50,261 nucleotides of DNA. It comes from Acetobacteraceae bacterium (GTDB lineage Bacteria > Pseudomonadota > Alphaproteobacteria > Acetobacterales > Acetobacteraceae). The position numbers and the translations under genes are program-made. The stretch spans positions 1-50,261 of the forward strand of contig JAIYCD010000253.1 in assembly GCA_027488195.1 (NCBI GenBank), given 5' to 3'. Below are positions 10,264-20,014 of the stretch, piece by piece. The notes beneath the pieces are model-generated. The model was given only the letters and a program-made list of their open reading frames with translations. It ran no database searches and was not told where the DNA came from. The first letter of the stretch is position 1; each line of letters opens with the position of its first letter.

Positions 10264-11367
10264 GTGAACATGGCGGTACCCTCCGAGGGCGCCTTGCGGC
10301 GATTCTCCCTCGCGGTGGATGCCATGGGCGGCGACCATGCGCCCGACAGCGTCCTGGATGGGCTGGAACTCGCGGCCGAGCGGCACCCCAAGGCGCAATT
10401 TCTGCTGGTGGGTGACGAAGCCCGGCTGCGCGAGGGTCTGAAGACCCGCCCCCGCGCCGCCAAGCTCTGCGTGATCCGCCATGCGCCGGATGCCATCCCG
10501 GGCGACATGAAGCCGACCGTGGCGCTGCGCCAGGGCCGCAACTCTTCCATGCGCCTCGCGATCGACGCGGTGGCCAAGGGCGAGGCCGCCGGCGTGGTTT
10601 CCGCCGGCAATACCGGCGCGCTGATGGCGCTGGCCAAGATCGTGATCAAGACCATGCCCGAGATCGGCCGGCCGGCGCTGGCCGCCATCACCCCCTCGGC
10701 GCGCGGCGACGTGGTGATGCTCGACCTCGGCGCCAATATCCAATGCGATGCGCGCAACCTGATCGAATTCGCCATCATGGGCGATGCCTTCGCCCGCGCC
10801 GTGCTGGGCCTGCCCAGCCCCACCATCGGCCTGCTCAATGTCGGCTCCGAGGAGCTGAAGGGCGATGACCGCGTGCGCCAGGCGGCCGAAGTGCTGCGCG
10901 AGGGGCATGCCGGCATCAATTTCCACGGCTTCATCGAGGGCCATGACATCGCCGCCGGCACGGTGGACGTCGTCGTCACCGACGGCTTCACCGGCAATGT
11001 CGCCCTCAAGACCGGCGAGGGCGCGCTGAAGCTGATGCGCGACCTGCTGCGCCAGGTCTTCACCTCCTCCATCCCGGCCCGGGCCGGCTACCTGCTCGCG
11101 CGGCCCGCGCTGGAGCGGCTGCGCGAATGGATGGACCCGCGCCGCTACAATGGCGCCATCCTGCTCGGGCTGAACGGCGTCGTCGTGAAGTCGCATGGCG
11201 GGACGGATGCCACGGGCTTCGCCCATGCCATGGATGTGGCCATGGACATGGTGACCCACGGCTTCACGCAGAATATCCGCGAGGGCCTGTCGCGCCTTGC
11301 CACGCATGCGCCTACACTGTCCGATCCCGACATCGCCCCGCCGGCGGTCATCGCTCAGCAGGACTGA
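10264..11367 (+). CDS. plsX: Phosphate acyltransferase
   Basis: VDAMGGDHAPDSVLDG; GNTGALMALAKIVIKTMPEIGRPALA; gene order rpmF-plsX-fabH. Confidence 0.97.
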   Translation: MNMAVPSEGALRRFSLAVDAMGGDHAPDSVLDGLELAAERHPKAQFLLVGDEARLREGLKTRPRAAKLCVIRHAPDAIPGDMKPTVALRQGRNSSMRLAIDAVAKGEAAGVVSAGNTGALMALAKIVIKTMPEIGRPALAAITPSARGDVVMLDLGANIQCDARNLIEFAIMGDAFARAVLGLPSPTIGLLNVGSEELKGDDRVRQAAEVLREGHAGINFHGFIEGHDIAAGTVDVVVTDGFTGNVALKTGEGALKLMRDLLRQVFTSSIPARAGYLLARPALERLREWMDPRRYNGAILLGLNGVVVKSHGGTDATGFAHAMDVAMDMVTHGFTQNIREGLSRLATHAPTLSDPDIAPPAVIAQQD

Positions 11368-11373
11368 TCCGCC

Positions 11374-12321
11374 TTGAAGCTTCGTTCCGCGATCGCCGGC
11401 TGCGGCGGCCATCTGCCCCCTGACATCCTGGACAATGACGCGCTGGCGGCCCGCTACGGTCTCGACACCAGCGACGCCTGGATCCGCGAGCGCAGCGGCA
11501 TCACCCAGCGGCACCTCGCCGGCCCCGACGACACCTGCGCCTCGCTGGGCGCCGAGGCGGCGCGGCGCGCGCTGGTCCATGCGGGTGCCACGGTGGACGA
11601 GGTGGACGGCATCATCGTCGCCACCGCGACGCCAGACCACGCCTTCCCCTCCACCGCCGTGCGCATCCAGGCGCTGCTCGGCATGACGCGCGGCTTCGGC
11701 TTCGACGTCTCGGCCGCCTGCACCGGCTTCGTCTACGCCCTCTCCGTCGCGGATGCGATGATCCGGGCGGGCCAGGCGAAGTCGCTGCTCGTCATCGGCA
11801 GCGAGGTCTATTCGCGCATCATGGACTGGACCGACCGCGGCACCTGCGTGCTCTTCGGCGATGGCGCAGGCGCGGTGCTGCTGCGGGGAGAAGAGGGCGA
11901 GCGCGGCGTGCTCTCCACCCACCTGCACGCCGATGGCCGGCATGGGGACATCCTGCTGGTGGAGGGCACCACCGGGCCGCTTCGCATGGCGGGGCGCGAG
12001 GTGTTCAAGCACGCGGTGAACAAGCTCTCCTCCGTCGTGGACGAGGCGCTGGAAGCCAACGGCATCGGCCGCGAGGATGTGCAGTGGCTGGTGCCGCACC
12101 AGGCGAACATCCGGATCATCGAGGCGATGGGCAAGAAGCTCGGCCTGCCGCGCGAGCGCGTGGTGGTGACGGTGGACCGCCATGCCAATACCTCTGCCGC
12201 TTCCGTCCCGCTGGCGTTGGCGGAGGCGGTGCATGATGGCCGCATCCAGCGCGGCGACCTGGTGCTGCTGGAAGCGATCGGCGGCGGCCTCACCTGGGGT
12301 GGGGCCTTGGTAAAATTTTAA
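11374..12321 (+). CDS. fabH: 3-oxoacyl-ACP synthase III (TTG start)
   Basis: WIRERSGITQRHL; FDVSAACTGFVYAL; VPHQANIRII. Confidence 0.96.
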   Translation: MKLRSAIAGCGGHLPPDILDNDALAARYGLDTSDAWIRERSGITQRHLAGPDDTCASLGAEAARRALVHAGATVDEVDGIIVATATPDHAFPSTAVRIQALLGMTRGFGFDVSAACTGFVYALSVADAMIRAGQAKSLLVIGSEVYSRIMDWTDRGTCVLFGDGAGAVLLRGEEGERGVLSTHLHADGRHGDILLVEGTTGPLRMAGREVFKHAVNKLSSVVDEALEANGIGREDVQWLVPHQANIRIIEAMGKKLGLPRERVVVTVDRHANTSAASVPLALAEAVHDGRIQRGDLVLLEAIGGGLTWGGALVKF

Positions 12322-12339
12322 CGCCCCCAGACGCCGGGC

Positions 12340-12419
12340 GGCCGCATCCGCGGCCTTGGCTTCGGATCGCTGAAGCGATTCGCCGGGCCTGTTCGGCCCG
12401 GATTCTCGGCACGCCGTGC
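12340..12419. repeat. Array of four consecutive intergenic stem-loops (terminator region between convergent genes)
   Basis: GGCCGC-atcc-GCGGCC (12340-12355), ATCGC-tgaa-GCGAT (12366-12379), CCGGGCC-tgttc-GGCCCGG (12383-12401), GCACG-c-CGTGC (12409-12419). Confidence 0.7.
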
Positions 12420-12458
12420 TGATCTTGTGAGGGGGCCGTGCGGCAGCCTTGCCCGCCC

Positions 12459-13424
12459 CTACTCCGCCCGCAAATTCGCCCGCTGCACGATCACGGCCCA
12501 GCGCTCGCGCTCACTAGCGACGAAGCGGCCGAAATCGGCGGGCGTCGGGCTCGTCTCCAACTCGACGCCGTTCTCGATCAGGCGCGTGCGGACCACCGGG
12601 TCGGCCAGGGCGGCGTTCATGGCGGCATGCAGCCGCGCGGTCGTCTCAGGGGGCGTGCCGGCGGGCGCCAGCAGGCCATACCAGGTGGCGCTGTCGATCT
12701 GCGGGAAGCCCTGCTCGAAGGAGGTGCTGAGGTCGGGCAGGATGGAGGCGCGCTGACGACCGGCGATGGCGATCGCCCGCAGCGTCCCGGCCGAGAGAAA
12801 GGGCAGGAAGGGCGCGGCGGCATTGGTGATCATCTGCACGCGGCCGGCCACCACATCGGTCAGCGCGGGCGCCGTGCCGCGGTAATGGATGTGGTCGATC
12901 TCGAAGCCAAGCGTGAGCGCGACCATGGCGCCCAGCGCATGCGCGGTGGTGCCCGCGCCGGGCGTGCCGAAGGTCAGCGGTGGGTTCTTGCCGCGGGCAT
13001 AGGCGCCGAGTTCCGTGAGGTTTCGCGCCGGCACGGCAGGATGCACCGCGATCACATTGGGCGCTGCCCCCAGCAGGCCGATGGGCGCGAAGCCATTCGC
13101 CACGTCATAGGGCACGCGCGGGTGAACGAGGCTCGAAATCACGAAGGAGCCGCTGCCGGCGAGCAGGATGGTCGTGCCATCCGGCGTCGCCTTGGCGACG
13201 ATGTCATTGCCCAGGATGCCGCCGGCACCGCCGCGATTCTCGATGACGATGGGCTGCCCCAACCGGGCCGACATCCCCTCGGCCAGGATGCGGCCGACAA
13301 TGTCGTTGCTGCCGCCCGTGGTGAAGGGGATCACGAGACGGATCGGCCGCGTTTGCGCGGATGTTTGCGCTAGGGCCACGCCCGGCAGCGCCAGCAGGCC
13401 GATCCCGGCGCGCCGCGTGATCAT
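12459..13424 (-). CDS. Bug/TctC-family substrate-binding protein
   Basis: TRPIRLVIPFTTGGSNDIVGRILAEGM; IVIENRGGAGGILG; start overlaps the tcuB stop. Confidence 0.92.
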   Translation of the reverse strand: MITRRAGIGLLALPGVALAQTSAQTRPIRLVIPFTTGGSNDIVGRILAEGMSARLGQPIVIENRGGAGGILGNDIVAKATPDGTTILLAGSGSFVISSLVHPRVPYDVANGFAPIGLLGAAPNVIAVHPAVPARNLTELGAYARGKNPPLTFGTPGAGTTAHALGAMVALTLGFEIDHIHYRGTAPALTDVVAGRVQMITNAAAPFLPFLSAGTLRAIAIAGRQRASILPDLSTSFEQGFPQIDSATWYGLLAPAGTPPETTARLHAAMNAALADPVVRTRLIENGVELETSPTPADFGRFVASERERWAVIVQRANLRAE

Positions 13425-14572
13425 TTCCGCTTCTCCTGCGCGTTCCGCAGCAAAGCGAGGCCGCGATACACGCCGTGCACCATCTTGGAGTAGGGCATGA
13501 CCAGGAAGAAGGCGAGGACGAGGCCCAGATGGATGGCCAGCATCACGCCCATGGCCCCCGTGTGGCGGATCGCGAGCAGCAGCAGCCCCGTGCTGCCGAT
13601 GAGAAACAGCAGCGCCAGCATGGCGTATTCGCCGCCCAGCACACGCTTGGCCACCGGGCCGGGGTCCGTCACCGTCTTCACCCAGAGCAGGCCCGCCGTG
13701 CCGATGCACAGCAGCACGCCGCCCCAGGTGCCGAGCTGGACCGGCAGGCTGATGAAGGCATGCGGCGACTTCCAGCCCATGAAGTGGTGGTAGAAAGCGC
13801 CCACGCTCGTCGCGGCGAAGCAGAGCATGAAGCCGTAGAACATCGCATGATGCAGATACCGACGGGTCTGGGCGAAGCTGTCATCCAGGTCGTTGCAGCC
13901 ATGACCGCCGCCGCCGAGGTTCCGCAAGGTCAGGATATCCACCGCCGCCTCGGCCACCGGGGCCAGGGTGACGGGCTTTTGCCCCGCCCCCGGCGCCGTG
14001 CCGCGCCAATAGCGGACGGCGCCCATCCCCATGGCGAACAGCCCGTAGCCGAAGCTGAGAGAGGCCATGCCCGTCATCAGCCAATAGGGGATCACGCGGA
14101 AAAACGCGCCCGTGCCGGTCTGCGCCGTGTAGAGGATGGCCGGGTCCTGCAGCGCCATGGTCAGCAGCAGCACGAGGGTGGCGCACAGGAAGGCCGCGAG
14201 CGAGACCAGCGTGCCATTGCGTTCGAAGGCGCGGCCCATGCCCTGCGGCCAGGCGTATTGGGCATAGGATTCGGTGCGGATCGTCGCAAACGTCTCGGGA
14301 ACGTTGATGCCGAAGGGATGCGGCGGCGCATATTGGCAGGCGTGGTAGCAGCCCTTGCAGGAATGGCAGAGGTTCGCGAGATGCGTGAGGTCGCCCGTCG
14401 TGAATTCGCGCCGCAGCGTCATCGCCGGGAAGACGGCGCAATAGCCCTCGCAATAGCGGCAGGCATTGCAGATCTCCATCTGCCGCCGGGCTTCGATGGT
14501 GGCGTCGCTCTCGGCCGTCGCCGCGCTCCCCTGAAGGATGGCCGGCGTCTGAGGACGATCAATTCCTGCCAA
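13421..14572 (-). CDS. tcuB: Tricarballylate utilization protein TcuB-like (4Fe-4S/membrane cytochrome-type)
   Basis: CNACRYCEGYCAVFPAMTLRREF; CHSCKGCYHACQYAPPHPFGINVP; multiple TM segments. Confidence 0.9.
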   Translation of the reverse strand: MAGIDRPQTPAILQGSAATAESDATIEARRQMEICNACRYCEGYCAVFPAMTLRREFTTGDLTHLANLCHSCKGCYHACQYAPPHPFGINVPETFATIRTESYAQYAWPQGMGRAFERNGTLVSLAAFLCATLVLLLTMALQDPAILYTAQTGTGAFFRVIPYWLMTGMASLSFGYGLFAMGMGAVRYWRGTAPGAGQKPVTLAPVAEAAVDILTLRNLGGGGHGCNDLDDSFAQTRRYLHHAMFYGFMLCFAATSVGAFYHHFMGWKSPHAFISLPVQLGTWGGVLLCIGTAGLLWVKTVTDPGPVAKRVLGGEYAMLALLFLIGSTGLLLLAIRHTGAMGVMLAIHLGLVLAFFLVMPYSKMVHGVYRGLALLRNAQEKRK

Positions 14573-15956
14573 TTTTCGCGGCCTCCTCGCCTGCGATGCG
14601 CCCGAAGACTGTGCCGATGGTCATGCCGAAGCCGGCCAGATAGCCCTGGCCCAGGATGTTCCCGGCCATGATCTCGCCGCTGGCGAACATGTTCCCGGAG
14701 GGCTTGCCATCGGCCATCATCACCCGGGCGCGGTCATTCACCTTCACGCCCAGGAAGGTGAAGGTGATGCCCGGCGCCAGCGGGTGGCCGTAGAAGGGCG
14801 GCGTGTCGATGCGCCGCGCCCAGTGGCTTTTCGGGATGGCCAGGCCCTCGGTGCGGCAGTCATCCAACTTGTTGCCGTGGAAGGTGCCAGGCTGCACGGC
14901 GGCGTTGTACTCCGCCACCACGCGCTCGAGCTTCGCGGCGTCGAGGTCCAGCATCACCGCGAGTTCGGCGATGCTGTCCGCCCTCATCGGCGGGAAGACG
15001 CTGGGGAGGTAGTTGTGCAGCGCCTGGCTGTCGGTGATGGCGAAGGCGCGCTGGTCGCGCTGCTGGGCGATCAGCCGGCCCCAGATGGCATAGCGCTTGG
15101 GCCAGACATCCTCGCCCTCATCATAGAAGCGCTCCACGTCCTTGTTCACGACGATCGAGAAGGGCACGCAGTCGAGCCGCATGGCGAGTCCGCCATCCTC
15201 CATCGGCGCGCGGGCGTCATTGGCGACGGCGTGGAACTGCGTGGGGTCGCCCACCTCCTGCACGCCGTGGGCCAGCATGTCCTTCAGGACGCGGCCCTGG
15301 GCATAGGGCGTGCCGCGGATCTGGAAGTTGTCCGCCGCATCGCCCCAGTATTCGCGCAGCCATTCCCGGTTCGCCTGGAAGCCGCCGGCCGAGGCGATGA
15401 CGGCCTTGGCGCGGATGCGCTGCGGAAAGCCCCGCCAGGAGACAATGGCCTCGCGCGCGAAGCCCTCTTCGATGGCGATGTGCTGCACCTCGGTGTCGTA
15501 GAGGATGGTGATGCCGAGCTTCTCGGCCGTGCGGTAGAGCGCGTTCACCAGCGCCTTGCCCCCGCCCAGGAAGAAGGCGTTGGTCCGGCTCAACGACAGC
15601 GTCCCCGAGAGCGAGGGCTGGAACACCACGCCGCAATCGCGCAGGAAGCCCGGCGCATGCTCGCTCGCGCGGATGCACATGCGGGCCAGGGCCTCATCGG
15701 TGCGGCCGCCGGTCACGCGCAGCAGGTCATCCCAATACTCCTCCTCGAGATAGCTCTCGGTGAGCACGTCGGTCGGCTTGGGGTGCAGGGCGCGAAGGTT
15801 GCGGGTATGGCGGGAATTGCCGCCGCGCATGGGCTTGGGCGCGTGCTCGGCCACGATGACGCTGGCGCCGGCCCGGGCCGCGGTGATGGCGGCCGAGAGC
15901 GCGGCATTGCCGCCGCCGATCACCAGAACATCCCAGAGACGCGTGAAATCAACCAT
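14559..15956 (-). CDS. tcuA: FAD-dependent tricarballylate dehydrogenase TcuA-like
   Basis: DVLVIGGGNAALSAAITAARAGASVIVAEHAPKPMRGGNSRHTRNLR; FASGEIMAGNILGQGYLAGFGMTIGTVFGRIAGEEA. Confidence 0.9.
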   Translation of the reverse strand: MVDFTRLWDVLVIGGGNAALSAAITAARAGASVIVAEHAPKPMRGGNSRHTRNLRALHPKPTDVLTESYLEEEYWDDLLRVTGGRTDEALARMCIRASEHAPGFLRDCGVVFQPSLSGTLSLSRTNAFFLGGGKALVNALYRTAEKLGITILYDTEVQHIAIEEGFAREAIVSWRGFPQRIRAKAVIASAGGFQANREWLREYWGDAADNFQIRGTPYAQGRVLKDMLAHGVQEVGDPTQFHAVANDARAPMEDGGLAMRLDCVPFSIVVNKDVERFYDEGEDVWPKRYAIWGRLIAQQRDQRAFAITDSQALHNYLPSVFPPMRADSIAELAVMLDLDAAKLERVVAEYNAAVQPGTFHGNKLDDCRTEGLAIPKSHWARRIDTPPFYGHPLAPGITFTFLGVKVNDRARVMMADGKPSGNMFASGEIMAGNILGQGYLAGFGMTIGTVFGRIAGEEAAKIGRN

Positions 15957-16120
15957 GTGCTTGCATATGCGGGCCGGGCCGCGCCTGTCCAGCCGGGCTG
16001 GCTCTCACCGGCCGGCCTTAAGCACGGATTCACCATGCCCGAGGATATAACAGCGCGGCCGGGCGAGCCGGCTCGCGCGAAGAGGAAACCCAGCGTGCCG
16101 AGAGACACGGACTTCAGATC

Positions 16121-17725
16121 ATGAGCGCCGCCGCCCAACGCCCTCTGGGCGACCGCGAGCGCTTCGTAGCCTTCGCCTTCGCCGGGGCGGACATGCTGGT
16201 CGAGACCAACCTGGAAGGTCAGATCTCCTTCACGGCTGGCGCCTTCCGCCTGCGCTTCGGCGCGGCCCCCGAGAGCTTCATGGGCCAGGACCTCGCCGCG
16301 CTGATTGCGGCCCCCGACCGCGGCAGCTTCGCTGCGGCCCTTGCCATGATGCCCGAGCGCGGCCGCCTTTCGCCCACCGTGATGCGCCTCGCCAATGCCG
16401 AGCAGACGCCCTTCGTCGTCTCCGGCCTGCATCTCGCGCTGCCGGGTGAGCCGCCGCGGCTTTGCCTGTCCATGGGCCCGGTTCCAATTCCCCTCGACAC
16501 GACGGCCGAGAGCGCGCCCACCGCGGTCGCGCTGCTGCGCGAGGCAGAGACGCGGCTGCGGCGTCCGTGTGCGGGTGGTGGAGGCGGGGTCGGCCTGATC
16601 GAGGTGACGGGCCCATTGACCGCGGAGATGCGCGCGGCCCTCACCAACCAGGAGGGTAAACTGGCGGCCGAGCTGGCGCCGGGCCGCTACGGCCTGCTCT
16701 CGGCCTGCGGATCCAGCGCGCCCGACATCGCCGCCGTCACGGAGCGACTGGAGGCGCTGCTGCTGCAACAGGGCCAGGGCGGCAGCGTGAGCGGCGGGGT
16801 GCTGTCGCTGGAAACAGGGGCGCTCTCGCCCATCCAGGCGGTGCGAGCGCTGCGCTACGGCCTCACCACCTTCACCCGGGCCGGCGCGGAGGGGCTGCGT
16901 GAGGAGGGTTTCGGCAACGGGCTTGCGGGCTTCGTCGAGCGGATCACGGCACGCGCGGGCACCATCCGGCGCGCCATCGCCCAGCGGCGCTTCCACCTGG
17001 AATACCAGCCCATCATGGGCCTGAGTGACCGCGTGCTGCACCATTTCGAGGCCCTGCTCCGCCCTGAGAAGGGCCTGCTCGGCGCCGAGGCCGGGCCCCA
17101 GGATTTCGTCACCCTGGCCGAGACGGTGGGCCTGACCGAGGAGCTCGACCTCGCGGTGACCGAGGTGGCGTTGCAGGCGGCATCCGGCCTCACCGGGACG
17201 CAGCGCATCGCGGTGAACATCTCGGGCCTGTCGCTGCAAAGCCTGGAATTCCGCAAGAACCTGACCACGCTCCTCGACGCCCACCCTGCCGTCGGCCAGC
17301 GCCTGATGGTGGAATTGACCGAGAGCGCCGAGATCGAGGAGGAGGCGCAGGCGGCGGAAACGCTGGAGGCGCTGAGCGCGCGGGGCATTCCGGTCTGCCT
17401 TGATGATTTCGGCGCAGGGGCCGCAGCCTTCCGCTACCTGAAGGCCTTTCGCGTGGACTACGTGAAGGTGGATGGAAGCTTCGTCCAGGCGGCGATGCGC
17501 AGCGAGCGCGACCGCAGCTTCGTCGCCTCCATGGTGGACCTCTCGGTCGCCGTCGGGGCCCGCGTGGTGGCCGAGCGGATCGAGACCGAGGAGATGGCGT
17601 TGATGATGCGCAGCCTCGGTGTGCATCTGGGCCAGGGGTGGCATTTCGGACGCCCGGGCCCGCTTCCCAAGGTCGCGCCGGCGCCGGTGGGGCGGCGCAG
17701 CGGCAAGCAGGAAAGCTGGGGCTGA
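16121..17725 (+). CDS. EAL-domain protein with PAS-like N-terminus
   Basis: HFEALLRPEKG (EAL), IAVNISG, VELTESAEIEEEA, CLDDFGAGAAAFRYLKAFRVDYVKVDGSFV, VAERIETEEM. Confidence 0.88.
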   Translation: MSAAAQRPLGDRERFVAFAFAGADMLVETNLEGQISFTAGAFRLRFGAAPESFMGQDLAALIAAPDRGSFAAALAMMPERGRLSPTVMRLANAEQTPFVVSGLHLALPGEPPRLCLSMGPVPIPLDTTAESAPTAVALLREAETRLRRPCAGGGGGVGLIEVTGPLTAEMRAALTNQEGKLAAELAPGRYGLLSACGSSAPDIAAVTERLEALLLQQGQGGSVSGGVLSLETGALSPIQAVRALRYGLTTFTRAGAEGLREEGFGNGLAGFVERITARAGTIRRAIAQRRFHLEYQPIMGLSDRVLHHFEALLRPEKGLLGAEAGPQDFVTLAETVGLTEELDLAVTEVALQAASGLTGTQRIAVNISGLSLQSLEFRKNLTTLLDAHPAVGQRLMVELTESAEIEEEAQAAETLEALSARGIPVCLDDFGAGAAAFRYLKAFRVDYVKVDGSFVQAAMRSERDRSFVASMVDLSVAVGARVVAERIETEEMALMMRSLGVHLGQGWHFGRPGPLPKVAPAPVGRRSGKQESWG

Positions 17726-17797
17726 CGGCTTTCCACCACCGGGCTTCTCCCCAGCGGGCTTCCCTCCAACCTGGAGGCGGCCCTAGGCTCGCGTCCC

Positions 17798-18994
17798 ATG
17801 ATCCAGGATCGCGTTCTCATCGTGGGGGCCGGGCCGGTCGGCCTGGTCGCCGCCGCCGCCCTCGCCGCCGATTCCATTCCGGTGGCCATCATCGAGGCCG
17901 AGCGCGACCTGCCGGATGGCATGCGCGCCAGCACATTCCACCCCCCCACACTCGACATGCTGGAGCGCTTCGGCGTGGTGGAGAGCCTGGTCGCCGATGG
18001 CCTGATCTGCCCCACCTGGCAGTTCCGCGACCGCGGGGACGGCCCGGTCGCGACCTTTGACCACGCGATGATCGCGGGCGACACCCGGCACCCCTACCGC
18101 CTGCAATGCGAGCAATGGCGCCTGACACGCCTGCTGCGCGAGCGTCTGGCGGCCAACCCCGACGTCGAGTTCATCTATGACGCGCGCGCGCTGGAAGTGG
18201 CGCAGGACGAATCAGGCGTGACGTTGACCATCGAGCGGCCAGACGGCCACCGCGAGGAATGCGCAGGGCGCTTTCTGATCGGGGCCGACGGCGCGCGGAG
18301 CGCGATCCGCAAGAGCCTCGCCATCGGCTTCGAGGGGCAGACCATACCGGAGATCTACCTCACCCTATCGACCCCCTTCGCCTATCACGACGCGATGGAG
18401 GACCTGACCAACATCGCCTATATCAGCGACCCCGATGAGTGGTTCGTGCTGCTGCGCAACCTTCGCCTCTGGCGCCTGCTGCTGCCGACCGACCCCAACG
18501 AGCCGGAGGAGGTCATGCTCTCCGATGCGCGGATCGAGCAGCGCATGCAGCAGGTCCTGCCCAATGGCAGCGCCTATGAGATCACCCACCGCACCGCCTA
18601 TCGCGTGCATGAACGCGTGGCGGAACGCTATGTGCAGGGCCGCGTCTTCCTGGCCGGCGATGCCGCGCATGTGAACAATCCGCTGGGCGGCATGGGCATG
18701 AATGGCGGCATCCATGACGCGCTGAACCTCTCGGAAAAGCTGGCCGCGGTCTGGAGCGGCACCCCGCTCGAAACGATGGGGCGCTACGAGCGGCAGCGGC
18801 GCCGAGTGGCGTTGGAGGTGGTGCAGCAGCAGGCGCTGCGCAACCGCAGTATTCTCAACCAGAAGGATCCCACGGTGCGACAGGCCTTCCTGGACGATCT
18901 GCGCGCGACGGTGGCCGACCCCGAGCAGCACCGCGCCCATCTGCTGCGCACCAGCATGATCCAAAGCCTGCGTGACCTGGAGAACGTCGAATGA
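17798..18994 (+). CDS. FAD-dependent aromatic-ring-type monooxygenase
   Basis: VLIVGAGPVGLVAAAALAAD; FLIGADGARSAIRK; RVFLAGDAAHVNNPLGGMGMNGGIHDALNLSEKLA. Confidence 0.92.
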   Translation: MIQDRVLIVGAGPVGLVAAAALAADSIPVAIIEAERDLPDGMRASTFHPPTLDMLERFGVVESLVADGLICPTWQFRDRGDGPVATFDHAMIAGDTRHPYRLQCEQWRLTRLLRERLAANPDVEFIYDARALEVAQDESGVTLTIERPDGHREECAGRFLIGADGARSAIRKSLAIGFEGQTIPEIYLTLSTPFAYHDAMEDLTNIAYISDPDEWFVLLRNLRLWRLLLPTDPNEPEEVMLSDARIEQRMQQVLPNGSAYEITHRTAYRVHERVAERYVQGRVFLAGDAAHVNNPLGGMGMNGGIHDALNLSEKLAAVWSGTPLETMGRYERQRRRVALEVVQQQALRNRSILNQKDPTVRQAFLDDLRATVADPEQHRAHLLRTSMIQSLRDLENVE

Positions 18995-19632
18995 CAGCGT
19001 CTGATCAGCAGAGCGCCAGCGAGACCGACGAAGAGATCTATGCCCGGCAGGGCCTCGGCCGGCGCGCCGGCTTCGGCGCGGCACCCGCGCTGGTCATCGT
19101 GGATTATGTGGTGGGCTTCGCCGACCCCTCGCAGTTCGGCGGCGGAAATATCGCCCCCGCGATCGAGCAGACCGTCCATCTCCTCGCCCATGCGCGGCGC
19201 AAGGGCTGGCCCGTGGCGCATACCCGCGTGGTCTATGCCGAGGATGGCTCCGATGCCGGGGTCTTCACGCTCAAGGCGCCCTCGCTGCTCAAGCTGACCG
19301 AGCATTCGCCACTCTCGCAGATCATCCCGGAACTCACGCCCGCGCCGGGCGAGCTGGTGGTGCGCAAGCGCGGCGCATCGGCCTTCTTCGATACGAACCT
19401 GGCGGGTTTCCTGACGATGCGCCGCGTGGACACGCTGATCGTCACCGGCTGCACCACCTCGGGCTGCGTGCGCGCGACGGTGGTGGACTCGCTGCAGCAT
19501 GATTTTCGCACCATCGTCGCGACCGATTGCGTGGGCGACCGCGCCATCGCGCCGCATGAGGCCAACCTGTTCGACATGGGCCAGAAATACGCGGATCTCA
19601 TGACCCGCGCCGAAATCGAAGCGATCGGATAA
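18991..19632 (+). CDS. Isochorismatase-family cysteine hydrolase (amidohydrolase-like)
   Basis: Triad: VIVDYVVGF (Asp), VVRKRGASAFFDT (Lys), VTGCTTSGCVRAT (Cys); 4-bp overlap with preceding gene. Confidence 0.9.
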   Translation: MTASDQQSASETDEEIYARQGLGRRAGFGAAPALVIVDYVVGFADPSQFGGGNIAPAIEQTVHLLAHARRKGWPVAHTRVVYAEDGSDAGVFTLKAPSLLKLTEHSPLSQIIPELTPAPGELVVRKRGASAFFDTNLAGFLTMRRVDTLIVTGCTTSGCVRATVVDSLQHDFRTIVATDCVGDRAIAPHEANLFDMGQKYADLMTRAEIEAIG

Positions 19633-19636
19633 GCGC

Positions 19637-19948
19637 ATGGACAAGACCGAAATCACCGATTGGGCGCTTTCCCATGGCTGGCAGCTGATCGCGGGCGCAC
19701 CCAGCCTGACCAAGCCCTCGCGGCCGAAGGAGGCCATCGTGCGCCTGGTGCTGAAGGCGACGGTGGTGCACCTCGAGGTGAAGAAGCCGGCGGGGCAGTG
19801 GCAAAAATTCGCGGGCCTGCCCTATGGCAAGATCGTCGCGGATGACGAAAGCGGCATGCCGCTCGGGCTCGGCTTCGAAAGCATGCCGGGCTTCACCATG
19901 CTGATGCGCGAGAACAAGGACCGCCAGGTCTTTGCCGGGCTGGGCTGA
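19637..19948 (+). CDS. Conserved hypothetical protein, 103 aa
   Basis: ORF in the same tight operon, 4 nt after the hydrolase; no recognised motif. Confidence 0.65.
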   Translation: MDKTEITDWALSHGWQLIAGAPSLTKPSRPKEAIVRLVLKATVVHLEVKKPAGQWQKFAGLPYGKIVADDESGMPLGLGFESMPGFTMLMRENKDRQVFAGLG

Positions 19949-20014
19949 TGGCCGCTGGACTTGGACCGGACCGCCTGCGGGATGCCGGCTCCGATGCGCG
20001 CATTCGTCTTCGGC

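Noticed and set aside
9997-12234. 745-aa minus-strand ORF opposite rpmF-plsX-fabH
   Set aside because: Shadow ORF; sense operon is highly conserved
8385-12321. Possible novel synteny around yceD-rpmF-plsX-fabH
   Set aside because: This is the standard conserved alphaproteobacterial arrangement
15920-17644. 574-aa minus-strand ORF opposite the EAL gene
   Set aside because: No domain signature, biased composition, overlaps a well supported gene
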